Shown: positions 24,142-30,882, numbered from the stretch's first letter. The stretch is DNA of 31,091 nt from Pseudomonadales bacterium (GCA_024234635.1 JACKNX010000032.1:1-31091), one strand, 5' to 3'. The notes: generated by a model not told the origin, from the sequence alone. Translations and numbers: made by a program.

Positions 24142-25425
24142 TCAGGCTTTGCGCAGCCACAGTTCGCTGGGCGATCGAAAGCCGCCTGAATCGATGTTGG
24201 GTGAGGTGATGCCCGGGTGGGTGGCGTCCCGCGGCGCGGGGCGCCCGTAGAGTTGCAGCAGCTTCATGCAGGCGATCTGGGATTCCTGCCGGGCCATTGC
24301 GTAGCCCATGCAGAAGTGCTGACCGATGCCGAAACCGAGGTGGCCCGGCTTGCCGTCCTTGTAGCGCCCTGACCGGTTTTCGCGCCCCATGTGCAGGTCG
24401 TCCCGCTGGATGTCGAAGGTGTCCGGATTCCTGAAGACGCGCTCGTCACGATTGCCGGAGCCCAGATACAGGATGACGCCGGCGCGTTCCGGAATGACCT
24501 GATCGTGCATCACAACTTCCCGCGTCGTGTAGCGGAGCTGGGTATGCACCACCGCGTCGTAGCGCATCATCTCGGTGAACACGTTCTGCCACAGGTCCGG
24601 ATCGGCGATGACTGCGTCCAGCTGGTCCGGTCGTGTGTACATGAGGTGATACCACATGTTGGAGATGGCCTTGTCGGTGGTGTCGCCGCCCGCCGCAAGC
24701 AGCAGTGCAACAAATCCCTTCACCTCTTCCTTCGTCATGCGGCTGCCGGCGAGTTCCGCGTTGCAGATGCGCGACAGCAGATCCTCGCCGTCCTTGCCTG
24801 TTCGGGCATCGATGATCGGGTCGAGATACGCCCACATCTCGTTGCGGGCCGCCACACCGCGGGCCAGGTGCTCGCCACCGAAGCCGAGCCCGGCGATGAG
24901 CGCGTGGTACCAGCCGACGAAGGTGTCTTCGTCCTCACGGGGCAGTCCGAGCATGTTGGAGATCACCCGGATGGGTACCTGACTCGAAAACTGGGTGACC
25001 AGTTCGAAGGTATCACTGCCCTTGAGCCGGTCGACCACCTCTTCGCAGATCTGGTGGATCATGGGGATGAAATCGTCCAGCTTCTGGCCCACGAACTGAC
25101 CGGCGACGATGTTGCGCAGACGCCGGTGCTCGTTGCTGTTGCCGTATTCCAGGATGTTGGGGCCGAATACGTGATTGGTGCCGAACTTGTACGGCCCCCC
25201 GGGTCTGTACTGCGCCCGGTCGAAGCTGCCGTTGTCCTGGAAGGCGGTGTCGATGTCCCAGTAGCGGCTCAGGATCCAGCGATTGTGGAAGCGGTCGTGG
25301 TAGACGGGATGGTGATCCCGCAACCGCTTGTAGAGATCAAAGGGGTTCTTCTGAAACGCCGGACCATCGAACTCCCGGGGATCGATGTCCGTTCGCGGCG
25401 CTGTTTGAATTGCTGCTTCCGCCAT
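24142..25425 (-). CDS. Cytochrome P450 (intact)
   Basis: A 427-residue soluble bacterial class I P450 that would hydroxylate a hydrophobic substrate with electrons from a ferredoxin. ATG 25425 has GGGAGAG seven bases upstream. All hallmarks are present: the I-helix acid-alcohol pair in AAGGDTT (Asp248, Thr249, Thr250), the K-helix ExxR in EMMRYD, the DPRVF-like segment NPDTFDI, and the heme loop FGIGQHFCMG with Cys372 as axial thiolate. No N-terminal membrane anchor is present. It is the third gene in the P450-P450-like-P450-ferredoxin-SDR-SDR operon. The substrate is unknown; cyclic terpenoid or steroid is plausible from context only. Confidence 0.95.
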   Translation of the reverse strand: MAEAAIQTAPRTDIDPREFDGPAFQKNPFDLYKRLRDHHPVYHDRFHNRWILSRYWDIDTAFQDNGSFDRAQYRPGGPYKFGTNHVFGPNILEYGNSNEHRRLRNIVAGQFVGQKLDDFIPMIHQICEEVVDRLKGSDTFELVTQFSSQVPIRVISNMLGLPREDEDTFVGWYHALIAGLGFGGEHLARGVAARNEMWAYLDPIIDARTGKDGEDLLSRICNAELAGSRMTKEEVKGFVALLLAAGGDTTDKAISNMWYHLMYTRPDQLDAVIADPDLWQNVFTEMMRYDAVVHTQLRYTTREVVMHDQVIPERAGVILYLGSGNRDERVFRNPDTFDIQRDDLHMGRENRSGRYKDGKPGHLGFGIGQHFCMGYAMARQESQIACMKLLQLYGRPAPRDATHPGITSPNIDSGGFRSPSELWLRKA

Positions 25426-25455
25426 ACCGTGCTCTCCCGCTCGTCTGTCGTGTTG

Positions 25456-25475
25456 CGAACCCGCTGACGGGTTCG
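25456..25475 (-). other. Intercistronic hairpin between the P450-like and P450 genes
   Basis: An inverted repeat (GAACCCG / CGGGTTC, four-base loop, extendable by one pair) lies in the 101-bp gap between two operon members. It carries no T-run on the minus strand; a processing or attenuation role is possible. Confidence 0.4.
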
Positions 25476-25526
25476 CCCGTTTTCATCTTCCCACTCGCCC
25501 GGCCATTGCGGCCCCGCGCAGCGTGC

Positions 25527-26828
25527 TCAGAACCGTACCGGCAGCTCCCAGCAGGCGTAGGTTTCGCCGATGCGCAGACACCGCGCGACAGGGGTTGTCC
25601 CGTCGCGAAGCCGCAGGTCCGGGAGCATTTGCGCAAGGGTCCAGCTGGCGGCCACCGCGGTATCCCGCGTCAACGCGTACAGCGAGCGTGGCCTGTCTTC
25701 CGGAACAGCGGGATGCCGTGACGGGCGACCCAGGCCGAAGGCGATGCCCTGCGGCAATCCGTCCGCCCGGTACTGTCCGCGGGCTTCGCGATGACAGATG
25801 TCGCGGCGATCCACATCAAAACGGTCACCGTCCGCAAAAATGCGCGGATCGCGATTGGCAGCGAGCGCGGAGATCCGCATCAGGCCACCTTCCGGAATCA
25901 GGCGACCGAACCGTTCCACCTCGTGACGGGCAAACCGTTCGGCGGTGATTACCGGAGGCGAGTGCCGCAAGGTTTCCAGATAGGCGATCTTCATCGCCAT
26001 GTGATCCTGTTTCACGTGATCAAAGTTGACCGGCTCGATCAGGAGGTTCATCCACAGGTTGGCGAGTGCGCCGTGCAGTGTCTGGTGATCCGCCTCCAGC
26101 AGTGTGGTGACGAGATCTGCCGCGGAACCGCCGACCGCCGCCACCGCGGCAAGCACGCTGGTTTCCTGATCGCTGGCTGCGGCCAGTTTCGGCGTAAAGT
26201 ACCGGACCAGTTCGTCGAGCGCCTGTCGACCCGCGAGCTGTGCCTGCGGGTACCACAACACGCCGCGCTGGGCGCGCCAGTAGCGCACCGCGAAGGTGCC
26301 GAGTTCGTCATCCGGAATCTCGAGCATGCGGCCGAGCAGTACGATGGGGTACTGCACGGCAAAGTCGCGCGCCAGGTCAGCCTCGCCCTTGCCGAAGCCG
26401 GCGATGAGCTGTTCGGCGACGGGTACCGCAAACCCGTCCATGGCCTTCGACCAGGCCCACAGTACCGGCATTTCGTTGCGCAGGTCGCGCCCGAAACCCT
26501 GCAGTCCGTAGTACCAGAGTTTCGGCCGGGTCTCGAAATTGGCTTCGTCGGTGAAGATCGACGTGACGTCGTCGTACCCCGTCACCCAGTAGCAATTGTT
26601 GATCCAGTCGCGGTAGCACGGGTAGTTCTCGCGCAGGATCTGCAGATACGGGTAGGGGTTGGCCGCATAGTCGGCGGACGCAAGCTGCGCGCCGTTGATC
26701 TTTTCGGTGGACTGGCCCACCCGCTCACGCTGGTGGACCTCATAGGACCGATACCCTTCGCCCGAATGCTCGAAATGCGGCACCGCAACGCCGTTGGCGC
26801 CAACGACCAGGTTCTCTGCTTCACTCAT
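25527..26828 (-). CDS. Cytochrome P450 homologue lacking the heme-ligand cysteine
   Basis: A 433-residue protein with an overall P450 fold: NPYPYLQILRENYPCY and YWVTGYDDVTSIF in the N-terminal half, a K-helix ETLRHSPP, and NRDPRIF with a FGLG turn. It lacks the essentials of a monooxygenase. The heme loop reads FGLGRPSRHP, so Arg371 replaces the axial Cys, and Pro replaces the His two residues before it. The I-helix AGGxTT becomes EADHQT. Other frames at the loop do not restore a Cys motif, so a simple frameshift is not the cause. ATG 26828 overlaps the upstream P450 stop (ATGA), implying translational coupling; GTG 26849 is an alternative. Cys-less P450 homologues that activate partner enzymes are known (EryCII/DesVIII group), but no glycosyltransferase is present here. 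A structural or activator role is inference. Confidence 0.88.
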   Translation of the reverse strand: MSEAENLVVGANGVAVPHFEHSGEGYRSYEVHQRERVGQSTEKINGAQLASADYAANPYPYLQILRENYPCYRDWINNCYWVTGYDDVTSIFTDEANFETRPKLWYYGLQGFGRDLRNEMPVLWAWSKAMDGFAVPVAEQLIAGFGKGEADLARDFAVQYPIVLLGRMLEIPDDELGTFAVRYWRAQRGVLWYPQAQLAGRQALDELVRYFTPKLAAASDQETSVLAAVAAVGGSAADLVTTLLEADHQTLHGALANLWMNLLIEPVNFDHVKQDHMAMKIAYLETLRHSPPVITAERFARHEVERFGRLIPEGGLMRISALAANRDPRIFADGDRFDVDRRDICHREARGQYRADGLPQGIAFGLGRPSRHPAVPEDRPRSLYALTRDTAVAASWTLAQMLPDLRLRDGTTPVARCLRIGETYACWELPVRF

Positions 26829-28255
26829 GGGCGATCGAACTCCAGCCACAGCGCGGGTACGCGCACGATGCCGATGGGTGCCAGGGACTTGCCATCGATA
26901 TCCTTGGCCATGCGGTCCTCGACAATCCGCACGTTCTTCAGCCGCTGCTGCAGGATGCGTGACCCTTCAACGGCTTCCTGGTGAGAGATCCAGGCGCCGG
27001 GACACAGGTGCGGCCCTACGCCGAACGCCATGTGCGAACAGCGCCCCTCCTTGCTGTAGCCACTGCGCAGCAGCTTGCCGCTGTACAGGTCGGGCCGGAA
27101 GATGTCGAACTTCTCCGGATCCTTGAAAACGCGATCGTCGTGGTTGGCGGAGAAATCCACCATCTGCATCAGCGAGCCTGCCGGGACATGCACACCGTGC
27201 ATCTCCAGATCATGGCTGTTGTGGCGCGGCTGGCCGCCGATCGGGGAGGAATTGCGCAGTGTTTCGTGGAATGCCCGGTTCCAGTTTTCGGTATCGGCGC
27301 AGACGGCGGCGAACTGCTCCGGGTGCTGCAGCAGCAGATACCACATGTTGACGATGGCGCCGCGGGTTGTTTCACCGCCTGCCGCCACGACCAGCGCGAT
27401 GTTGGAGGTGATCTCCTCGGTCGACAGGTAGTCACCGTCCACTCTTGTCTCGCACAGTTTGGTGATGATGTCCTTGCCGATCACGTTGCCATCCTCGTCC
27501 TTCAGGTACGAAGGCTTGCGTCGACGCTCCTCGACAATTTCCTGCACGTAGTCTTCCAGGCTCTGGCGTGCTTCCAGACCCTGCTTCTGCAGCGCCGAGC
27601 CGCCAAGGCCGCTCATCATCGAGTTGTACCAGTAGAAGAACTGCTTGCGTGCTTCATTGGGAAAGCCGAGGACTTCGCACACCACGCGTACCGGAAATTC
27701 GTTGGCGAACGCCATGCCGAGCTCGACGATGCGTTTCCTGCCGTCGTCGAAGACATAGCCGGAATCGAGCATGTCGTCCCAGTCATCGATCATCTGCCGC
27801 GCCAGACGCTGGATGGACGGCACACGCAGATCCAGGCTGCGTCCGACCAGGTGCTGGCCGTAGAGATTGCGACGGCGGCGGTGCTCGACGCCGGACAGCT
27901 CGAGCTGGGTATTGCCCAGAACCCCGCTGGAACTGCCCTTGGGAATCGTGTTGAACCCTTCGTCATCGAAGTAGCAGCGCCAGACATCCTCGTAGCGAGT
28001 TACGTAGTATGTGTTGTGCAGCTTGTCATGGAAGCACGGGTAGTGATCCCGCATGATGCGGTAGTAAGGGTAGGGATTGCGGAAGAATTCCCGTGAATGC
28101 AGGACACGTGGATCCAGTAGCGGCGTGCCATCCGGCGCCTGTCCCATATCCACCGCCTGACCGACGGGCATCAGTGGAAAGTCCCGGTCGCCGCCCGGAT
28201 CGTCCGAGTGAATGTCGGTGTCCAGTTCGGCGGTGAAGTCGCGAAGTGCGTCCAT
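26825..28255 (-). CDS. Cytochrome P450 (intact), first gene of the operon
   Basis: A 476-residue P450. ATG 28255 is preceded by AGAGGGGGA; the open frame continues upstream through the promoter region and is not coding. The hallmarks are intact: I-helix AAGGETT (Glu295, Thr296, Thr297), ExxR in HETLRNSSP, and the heme loop FGVGPHLCPG with Cys418. The N-terminal extension (about 50 residues, acidic, no TM) is longer than in the sister P450. Its end overlaps the start of the Cys-less homologue by four bases. The related N-terminal pattern NPYPYYRIMRDHYPCF / NTYYVTRYEDV suggests the first two genes arose by duplication. Electrons probably come from the operon ferredoxin or the divergent 7Fe ferredoxin. 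Confidence 0.95.
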   Translation of the reverse strand: MDALRDFTAELDTDIHSDDPGGDRDFPLMPVGQAVDMGQAPDGTPLLDPRVLHSREFFRNPYPYYRIMRDHYPCFHDKLHNTYYVTRYEDVWRCYFDDEGFNTIPKGSSSGVLGNTQLELSGVEHRRRRNLYGQHLVGRSLDLRVPSIQRLARQMIDDWDDMLDSGYVFDDGRKRIVELGMAFANEFPVRVVCEVLGFPNEARKQFFYWYNSMMSGLGGSALQKQGLEARQSLEDYVQEIVEERRRKPSYLKDEDGNVIGKDIITKLCETRVDGDYLSTEEITSNIALVVAAGGETTRGAIVNMWYLLLQHPEQFAAVCADTENWNRAFHETLRNSSPIGGQPRHNSHDLEMHGVHVPAGSLMQMVDFSANHDDRVFKDPEKFDIFRPDLYSGKLLRSGYSKEGRCSHMAFGVGPHLCPGAWISHQEAVEGSRILQQRLKNVRIVEDRMAKDIDGKSLAPIGIVRVPALWLEFDRP

Positions 28256-28381
28256 GAGTCCCCCTCTGTATACACGCTGGCGCGGTCTGCCGCGTTGCAG
28301 CAATTTCGCCTGTCCCGGCATGTGTTCGACAGCCGCGGTGGACAGGCCGTGCAGTCCGTCGCCAGTGATGGTAAAAAAACC

Positions 28382-28427
28382 GGCAGCGTTGACCGTTATT
28401 AAGCTAACCTGTATGACGGTCGCTGCC
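28382..28427. promoter_or_regulatory. Imperfect inverted repeat spanning the divergent promoters
   Basis: GGCAGCG (28382-28388) plus ACCGT (28392-28396) on the left mirror ACGGT (28416-28420) plus CGCTGCC (28421-28427) on the right, with a three-base bulge in the left arm. The arms bracket both promoter candidates, so a dimeric or tetrameric regulator could control the P450 operon and the ferredoxin/SnoaL unit together. No regulator gene lies next to it. Confidence 0.45.
28389..28417 (+). promoter_or_regulatory. Sigma70-like promoter candidate for the 7Fe ferredoxin gene
   Basis: TTGACC at 28389-28394, a 17-bp spacer, and TATGAC at 28412-28417, about 87 bp before the ferredoxin start. The -35 is a near-consensus match; the -10 is moderate. 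Confidence 0.45.
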
Positions 28428-28429
28428 AA
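28401..28429 (-). promoter_or_regulatory. Sigma70-like promoter candidate for the P450 operon
   Basis: On the minus strand TTGGCA (28429-28424), a 17-bp spacer and TAGCTT (28406-28401) overlap the rightward promoter candidate almost completely. The -10 is weak. A leader of about 145 nt would precede the first P450. Confidence 0.3.
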
Positions 28430-28503
28430 GGTGGCGCCTGCATCCGGTGAAGAATCGGATGACGGGCGACCTGACGTCCATCTGAACAAACCGAGAGGAG
28501 AAG

Positions 28504-28803
28504 ATGACCTTCGTCATCACCAGTGCCTGCATCGACGTCAAAGACGCGTCATGTATCGAGGTGTGTCCTGTCGACTGCATCTACCAGGAAGACGAGGACC
28601 GAATGTGTTTTGTGCACCCGACGGAGTGCATCGACTGTGCCGCCTGTGAATCGGCGTGTCCGGTAGGTGCCATCTTCGCCGAAAAGGATGTGCCCGCGGA
28701 CACGGCGCGTTTCACCAGGCTGAACGCGCTGTACTTCGAGGACAGGGCGGCGGCTCGCGCCGAAGTAGACGCCATCGCGGAAAGCGGCCTCAGCATCACC
28801 TGA
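28504..28803 (+). CDS. fdxA: 7Fe ferredoxin (FdxA-type, [3Fe-4S][4Fe-4S])
   Basis: A 99-residue two-cluster ferredoxin with AGGAG right before ATG 28504. Aligned with Azotobacter-type ferredoxin I, the [3Fe-4S] ligands are Cys9, Cys17 and Cys52, and the [4Fe-4S] ligands are Cys21, Cys42, Cys45 and Cys48. Position 12, where many relatives have a further Cys, is Val. CIEVCPVDCIY and ECIDCAACESACPVGAI are the two signature blocks, and the acidic C-terminal helix is typical. It is divergent from the P450 operon and could supply electrons to it or act in general redox metabolism. Cys25 and Cys35 are extra, non-ligand cysteines. Confidence 0.94.
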   Translation: MTFVITSACIDVKDASCIEVCPVDCIYQEDEDRMCFVHPTECIDCAACESACPVGAIFAEKDVPADTARFTRLNALYFEDRAAARAEVDAIAESGLSIT

Positions 28804-28889
28804 CGGACGCTCGCGAGGCGGTTCGCGCCGACTGTTCGAGGGAAACTGAAATGTGACGGGCCCGGCGCCACCACGGCGCGGGCGTCCGT
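28803..28889 (+). other. Possible three-way RNA structure between ferredoxin and SnoaL-like genes
   Basis: An 8-bp outer stem (ACGGACGC 28803-28810 / GCGTCCGT 28882-28889) encloses a small hairpin (CGCGA 28812-28816 / TCGCG 28823-28827) and a larger bulged one (GCCCGGCGCC 28860-28869 / GGCGCGGGC 28875-28883, sharing two bases with the outer stem). The 145-bp gap holds no gene. It may be an attenuator or processing element; in GC-rich DNA chance pairing is also possible. Confidence 0.3.
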
Positions 28890-28948
28890 TCGGGGTGCCA
28901 CCTGTCATCAAACGGGCCGGGTGGCTCACGCAGACCGGGGAGACATGC

Positions 28949-29449
28949 ATGAGTATCGAATCATTGTCCGCGGAGGAGATCCGCGCGCTACGCCGGCAGC
29001 TCGACATCGAAGCCATTCGCAAGGTGAAGATGCTGTATTCGCAATACATGGACAGTGGCCGCATCGACGATCTGGCGGAACTGTTCACGGAAGACGCCGT
29101 TTGCGAGTTTGGTCCGGAGTACGGCAACTGGGTAGGGCGGGAGACCATCCGCACGAACTACAAGAATGTGATTACGCCGCCGGGCGCGATCACCTTCAAT
29201 GCCATGCACAACATCTGCAATCACTGGGTGGAACTCACCGGTGAGGCGACCGCGCAGGGCCGTTCCTACCTGATCGATGTGATGACGCAGACGCCGCCGG
29301 ATCAGATGCCGATCGTCTGGTTTGGTGTCTACGACGAAGCCTACGAGAAGGTCGGTGGCAAGTGGTTGATCGCGCGCTGCAGCCTGCAGTTCTTCTGGCC
29401 CCGGCGGATGGAGACCGAGGGCTTCGTGGCCGGGAAGTTCCCAGGCTGA
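28949..29449 (+). CDS. SnoaL/NTF2-fold protein with a BaiE-like dehydratase residue pattern
   Basis: A 166-residue protein with ATG 28949 six bases after GGGGAG; the open frame upstream is not family-like. The NTF2-like cone fold is indicated by IEAIRKVKMLYSQYMDSGRIDDLAELFTEDAV and YEKVGGKWLIARCSLQFFW. Tyr30, Asp35, His87 and Asp110 fall at nearly the positions I recall for the catalytic residues of bile acid 7-alpha-dehydratase BaiE (Tyr30, Asp35, His83, Asp106), a related SnoaL-like fold. A dehydratase, isomerase or hydratase acting on a cyclic substrate would fit the P450/SDR context. The comparison is from memory and needs alignment; a non-catalytic binding role is possible. It is codirectional with the 7Fe ferredoxin. 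Confidence 0.85.
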   Translation: MSIESLSAEEIRALRRQLDIEAIRKVKMLYSQYMDSGRIDDLAELFTEDAVCEFGPEYGNWVGRETIRTNYKNVITPPGAITFNAMHNICNHWVELTGEATAQGRSYLIDVMTQTPPDQMPIVWFGVYDEAYEKVGGKWLIARCSLQFFWPRRMETEGFVAGKFPG

Positions 29450-29460
29450 AGGCCCTGATT

Positions 29461-29486
29461 GGGTGAGTGTGAATCGCTCACCCTTT
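29461..29486 (+). terminator. Rho-independent-like terminator after the SnoaL-like gene
   Basis: GGGTGAG / CTCACCC, a perfect 7-bp stem with a 9-base loop, starts 12 bp after the stop and is followed by TTT. It ends the ferredoxin/SnoaL unit. Confidence 0.65.
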
Positions 29487-29755
29487 CCAGTAAATTCAAT
29501 CGGTTGGCACGTTTTTCTAAACGTAGAGCAATGTGCTGGATCGAGCCCGTTCCACGGGTGTGCCCTCTGCGTTGCGCGCTCGTGTCGCCGTGGCAGATGC
29601 CGCGCGCGCTGATGCCGGCATCACCCACGCTCACGTCCCGGGAGGGTATCGCTCCTGCGCCCGGGCGTTGGCAGATGGCCACGTTGCGATTGCCGGGGCT
29701 GTCGCGCACGGAGCTTCGCTCCACGAGAGGTTGCTGAACGGGTTCCGCCCGGACT

Positions 29756-29775
29756 TGTCGGCGACGTCGCCGACA
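29756..29775. promoter_or_regulatory. Perfect 20-bp palindrome
   Basis: TGTCGGCGAC is followed directly by its reverse complement. It could be an operator for a dimeric regulator or a hairpin; nothing nearby decides between these. Confidence 0.35.
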
Positions 29776-29779
29776 TGCG

Positions 29780-29899
29780 TCAGGTGCGGTGTTTGCTGCG
29801 GTATTTACGGGGCATTTGCGGCTGCATTGACTCCCGCAGTATTGCCTGCCGCAGCCTTGCCTCCCTCAGCCTTGCCTCCCGCAGCTTTGCTCCCCGCAT
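29780..29899 (-). CDS. Possible 39-residue basic peptide encoded by the 15-bp repeat
   Basis: ATG 29899 to TGA 29780. The first half is a five-residue repeat (LREAR-type units: AKLRE, ARLRE, ARLRQ, AILRE), which would form a charged amphipathic helix. The second half is basic (MPRKYRSKHRT). No clear Shine-Dalgarno precedes it and no homologue is known to me. The repeat alone may explain the open frame, so this is a weak candidate for a small protein. Confidence 0.15.
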   Translation of the reverse strand: MRGAKLREARLREARLRQAILRESMQPQMPRKYRSKHRT

Positions 29900-29900
29900 C
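29831..29900. repeat. 15-bp tandem repeat, four full units and a partial one
   Basis: Units of the form CTCCCGCAGCCTTGC start at 29831, 29846, 29861 and 29876, with a 10-base remnant at 29891. The copies differ at one to three positions. The 15-bp period keeps all frames open. Confidence 0.75.
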
Positions 29901-29989
29901 ACAGGCGAGCCGGTCATCCCTGGCCGGCGTGTCCGGCCGCGGTTTCGGCAGCCTTGTCAGGGGGCGGGCTTCCCGACTTGTACGGATGC

Positions 29990-30009
29990 GGGCGGGTTAT
30001 GGCCCGCCC
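29990..30009. terminator. Hairpin at the end of the SDR gene
   Basis: GGGCGGG / CCCGCCC, a 7-bp stem whose six-base loop includes the SDR stop codon. It may terminate the minus-strand transcript, although no T-run follows. Confidence 0.35.
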
Positions 30010-30773
30010 TTGATCAGCATCGTATGGCCCGTCATCCAGGCGGATGCATCCGAGGCCAGGTAGACCACTGCGGGCGCGATGTCTTCGGGCGTGCCCACGC
30101 GCCCGAGCGGAATACCAAAACGTTTGCCGAGTTCCGGGATGTCCTCCGGTTTCAGTTTCAGGAACTCCATGAACACCTCGGTGGGGATGGGCCCCGGTGA
30201 GACGCCGTTGACGCGGATGCCGAGCGGCGCCATTTCCGCCGCCAGTGTCTGTGTCAGGTTGTTCACGCCGCTTTTAGCCACCGCGTAGGGGCCGTTGTTG
30301 GGCGATGCATTGCCTGCCGCGGCGGAAGAGATGTTGATGATCGTGCCGCCGCCGTGCTCTTTCATGATGCGCGCCGCCGCCTGGGCACCGGTCCAAACCG
30401 CCTTGAGGTTCAGGTTGAGCTGGAAGTCCCATTGCCGTTCCGGCATGTCCAGGAAGGTGCGCGGCACGCGGTCGTCCGCGCCGCCCGCATTGCTTACCCA
30501 GCAGGTCAGGGCGCCCATTTCCCGGAAGGCGGTGTCCGCGATGCGCTGCACTTCCTCGATCTTCATCACGTCTGCCGTTATGGCCAGTGCCCGGCGTCCC
30601 TTCGCGCGGATCTTGGCGGCAACTGCTTCGATTTCCTCCGTGCGCCTGGCCGTGACTACGACGTCAGCGCCGGCCTCTGCGAGCCCGAGGGCAATGCCTT
30701 CGCCGATGCCGCGTCCGCCGCCCGTTACCACCGCCACCTGGCCGTCAAGACGGAACCGATCAATGATGCTCAT
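29997..30773 (-). CDS. Short-chain dehydrogenase/reductase (FabG-like)
   Basis: A 258-residue classical SDR. ATG 30773 has ACGGAG about eight bases upstream. Cofactor turn GGGRGIG at 18-24, NAG near 95-97, catalytic Ser150, Tyr163 and Lys167 with normal spacing (SSAAAGNASPNNGPYAVAK), then RVNGVSPGPIPTE and the C-terminal TGHTMLIKGG. It oxidises or reduces a hydroxyl/ketone using NAD(P)(H); the substrate is unknown. It resembles the 3-oxoacyl reductase or 7-alpha-hydroxysteroid dehydrogenase branch rather than the two insertion-bearing SDRs of the P450 operon. It may belong to the same unit as the partial VOC-family gene upstream. Confidence 0.93.
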   Translation of the reverse strand: MSIIDRFRLDGQVAVVTGGGRGIGEGIALGLAEAGADVVVTARRTEEIEAVAAKIRAKGRRALAITADVMKIEEVQRIADTAFREMGALTCWVSNAGGADDRVPRTFLDMPERQWDFQLNLNLKAVWTGAQAAARIMKEHGGGTIINISSAAAGNASPNNGPYAVAKSGVNNLTQTLAAEMAPLGIRVNGVSPGPIPTEVFMEFLKLKPEDIPELGKRFGIPLGRVGTPEDIAPAVVYLASDASAWMTGHTMLIKGGP

Positions 30774-30882
30774 GGTTTGTACTCCGTTCGTAGAACTGTT
30801 ATTTCACGTTATTCCGTTGGGGCGCTTGTCGGGGCCGGTTGTTGCTGGCGGCCATCGACCCGGTCGACCAATGAAATAGCGA

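Larger units (their letters stand above)
29487..29996. other. Gene-poor interval with palindrome and short repeats
   Basis: About 510 bp between the SnoaL-like gene's terminator and the SDR hold no gene I can support by homology. The stretch contains a 6-bp stem at 29509-29524, a 13-base hairpin at 29710-29722, a perfect 20-bp palindrome at 29756-29775, and a 15-bp tandem repeat at 29831-29900. Long open frames here, on both strands, look like chance products of high GC. A decayed gene is possible. Confidence 0.5.

Noticed and set aside
25690..25760. Frameshift as an explanation for the missing P450 cysteine
   Set aside because: The other two reverse frames at the heme loop do not give a GxxxCxG pattern, and the downstream sequence continues in the same frame to a normal P450 C-terminal length.
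28504..28803. CRISPR or mobile-element boundary near the ferredoxin cluster
   Set aside because: No direct repeats with spacers, no transposase or integrase, and no tRNA gene are visible anywhere in the window.
29533..30063. Plus-strand frame of 176 codons with CVRCGVCCG and a Pro/Ala/Leu repeat
   Set aside because: It begins at GTG without a Shine-Dalgarno, runs into the antisense of the SDR and owes its openness partly to the 15-bp repeat. A decayed gene cannot be excluded.
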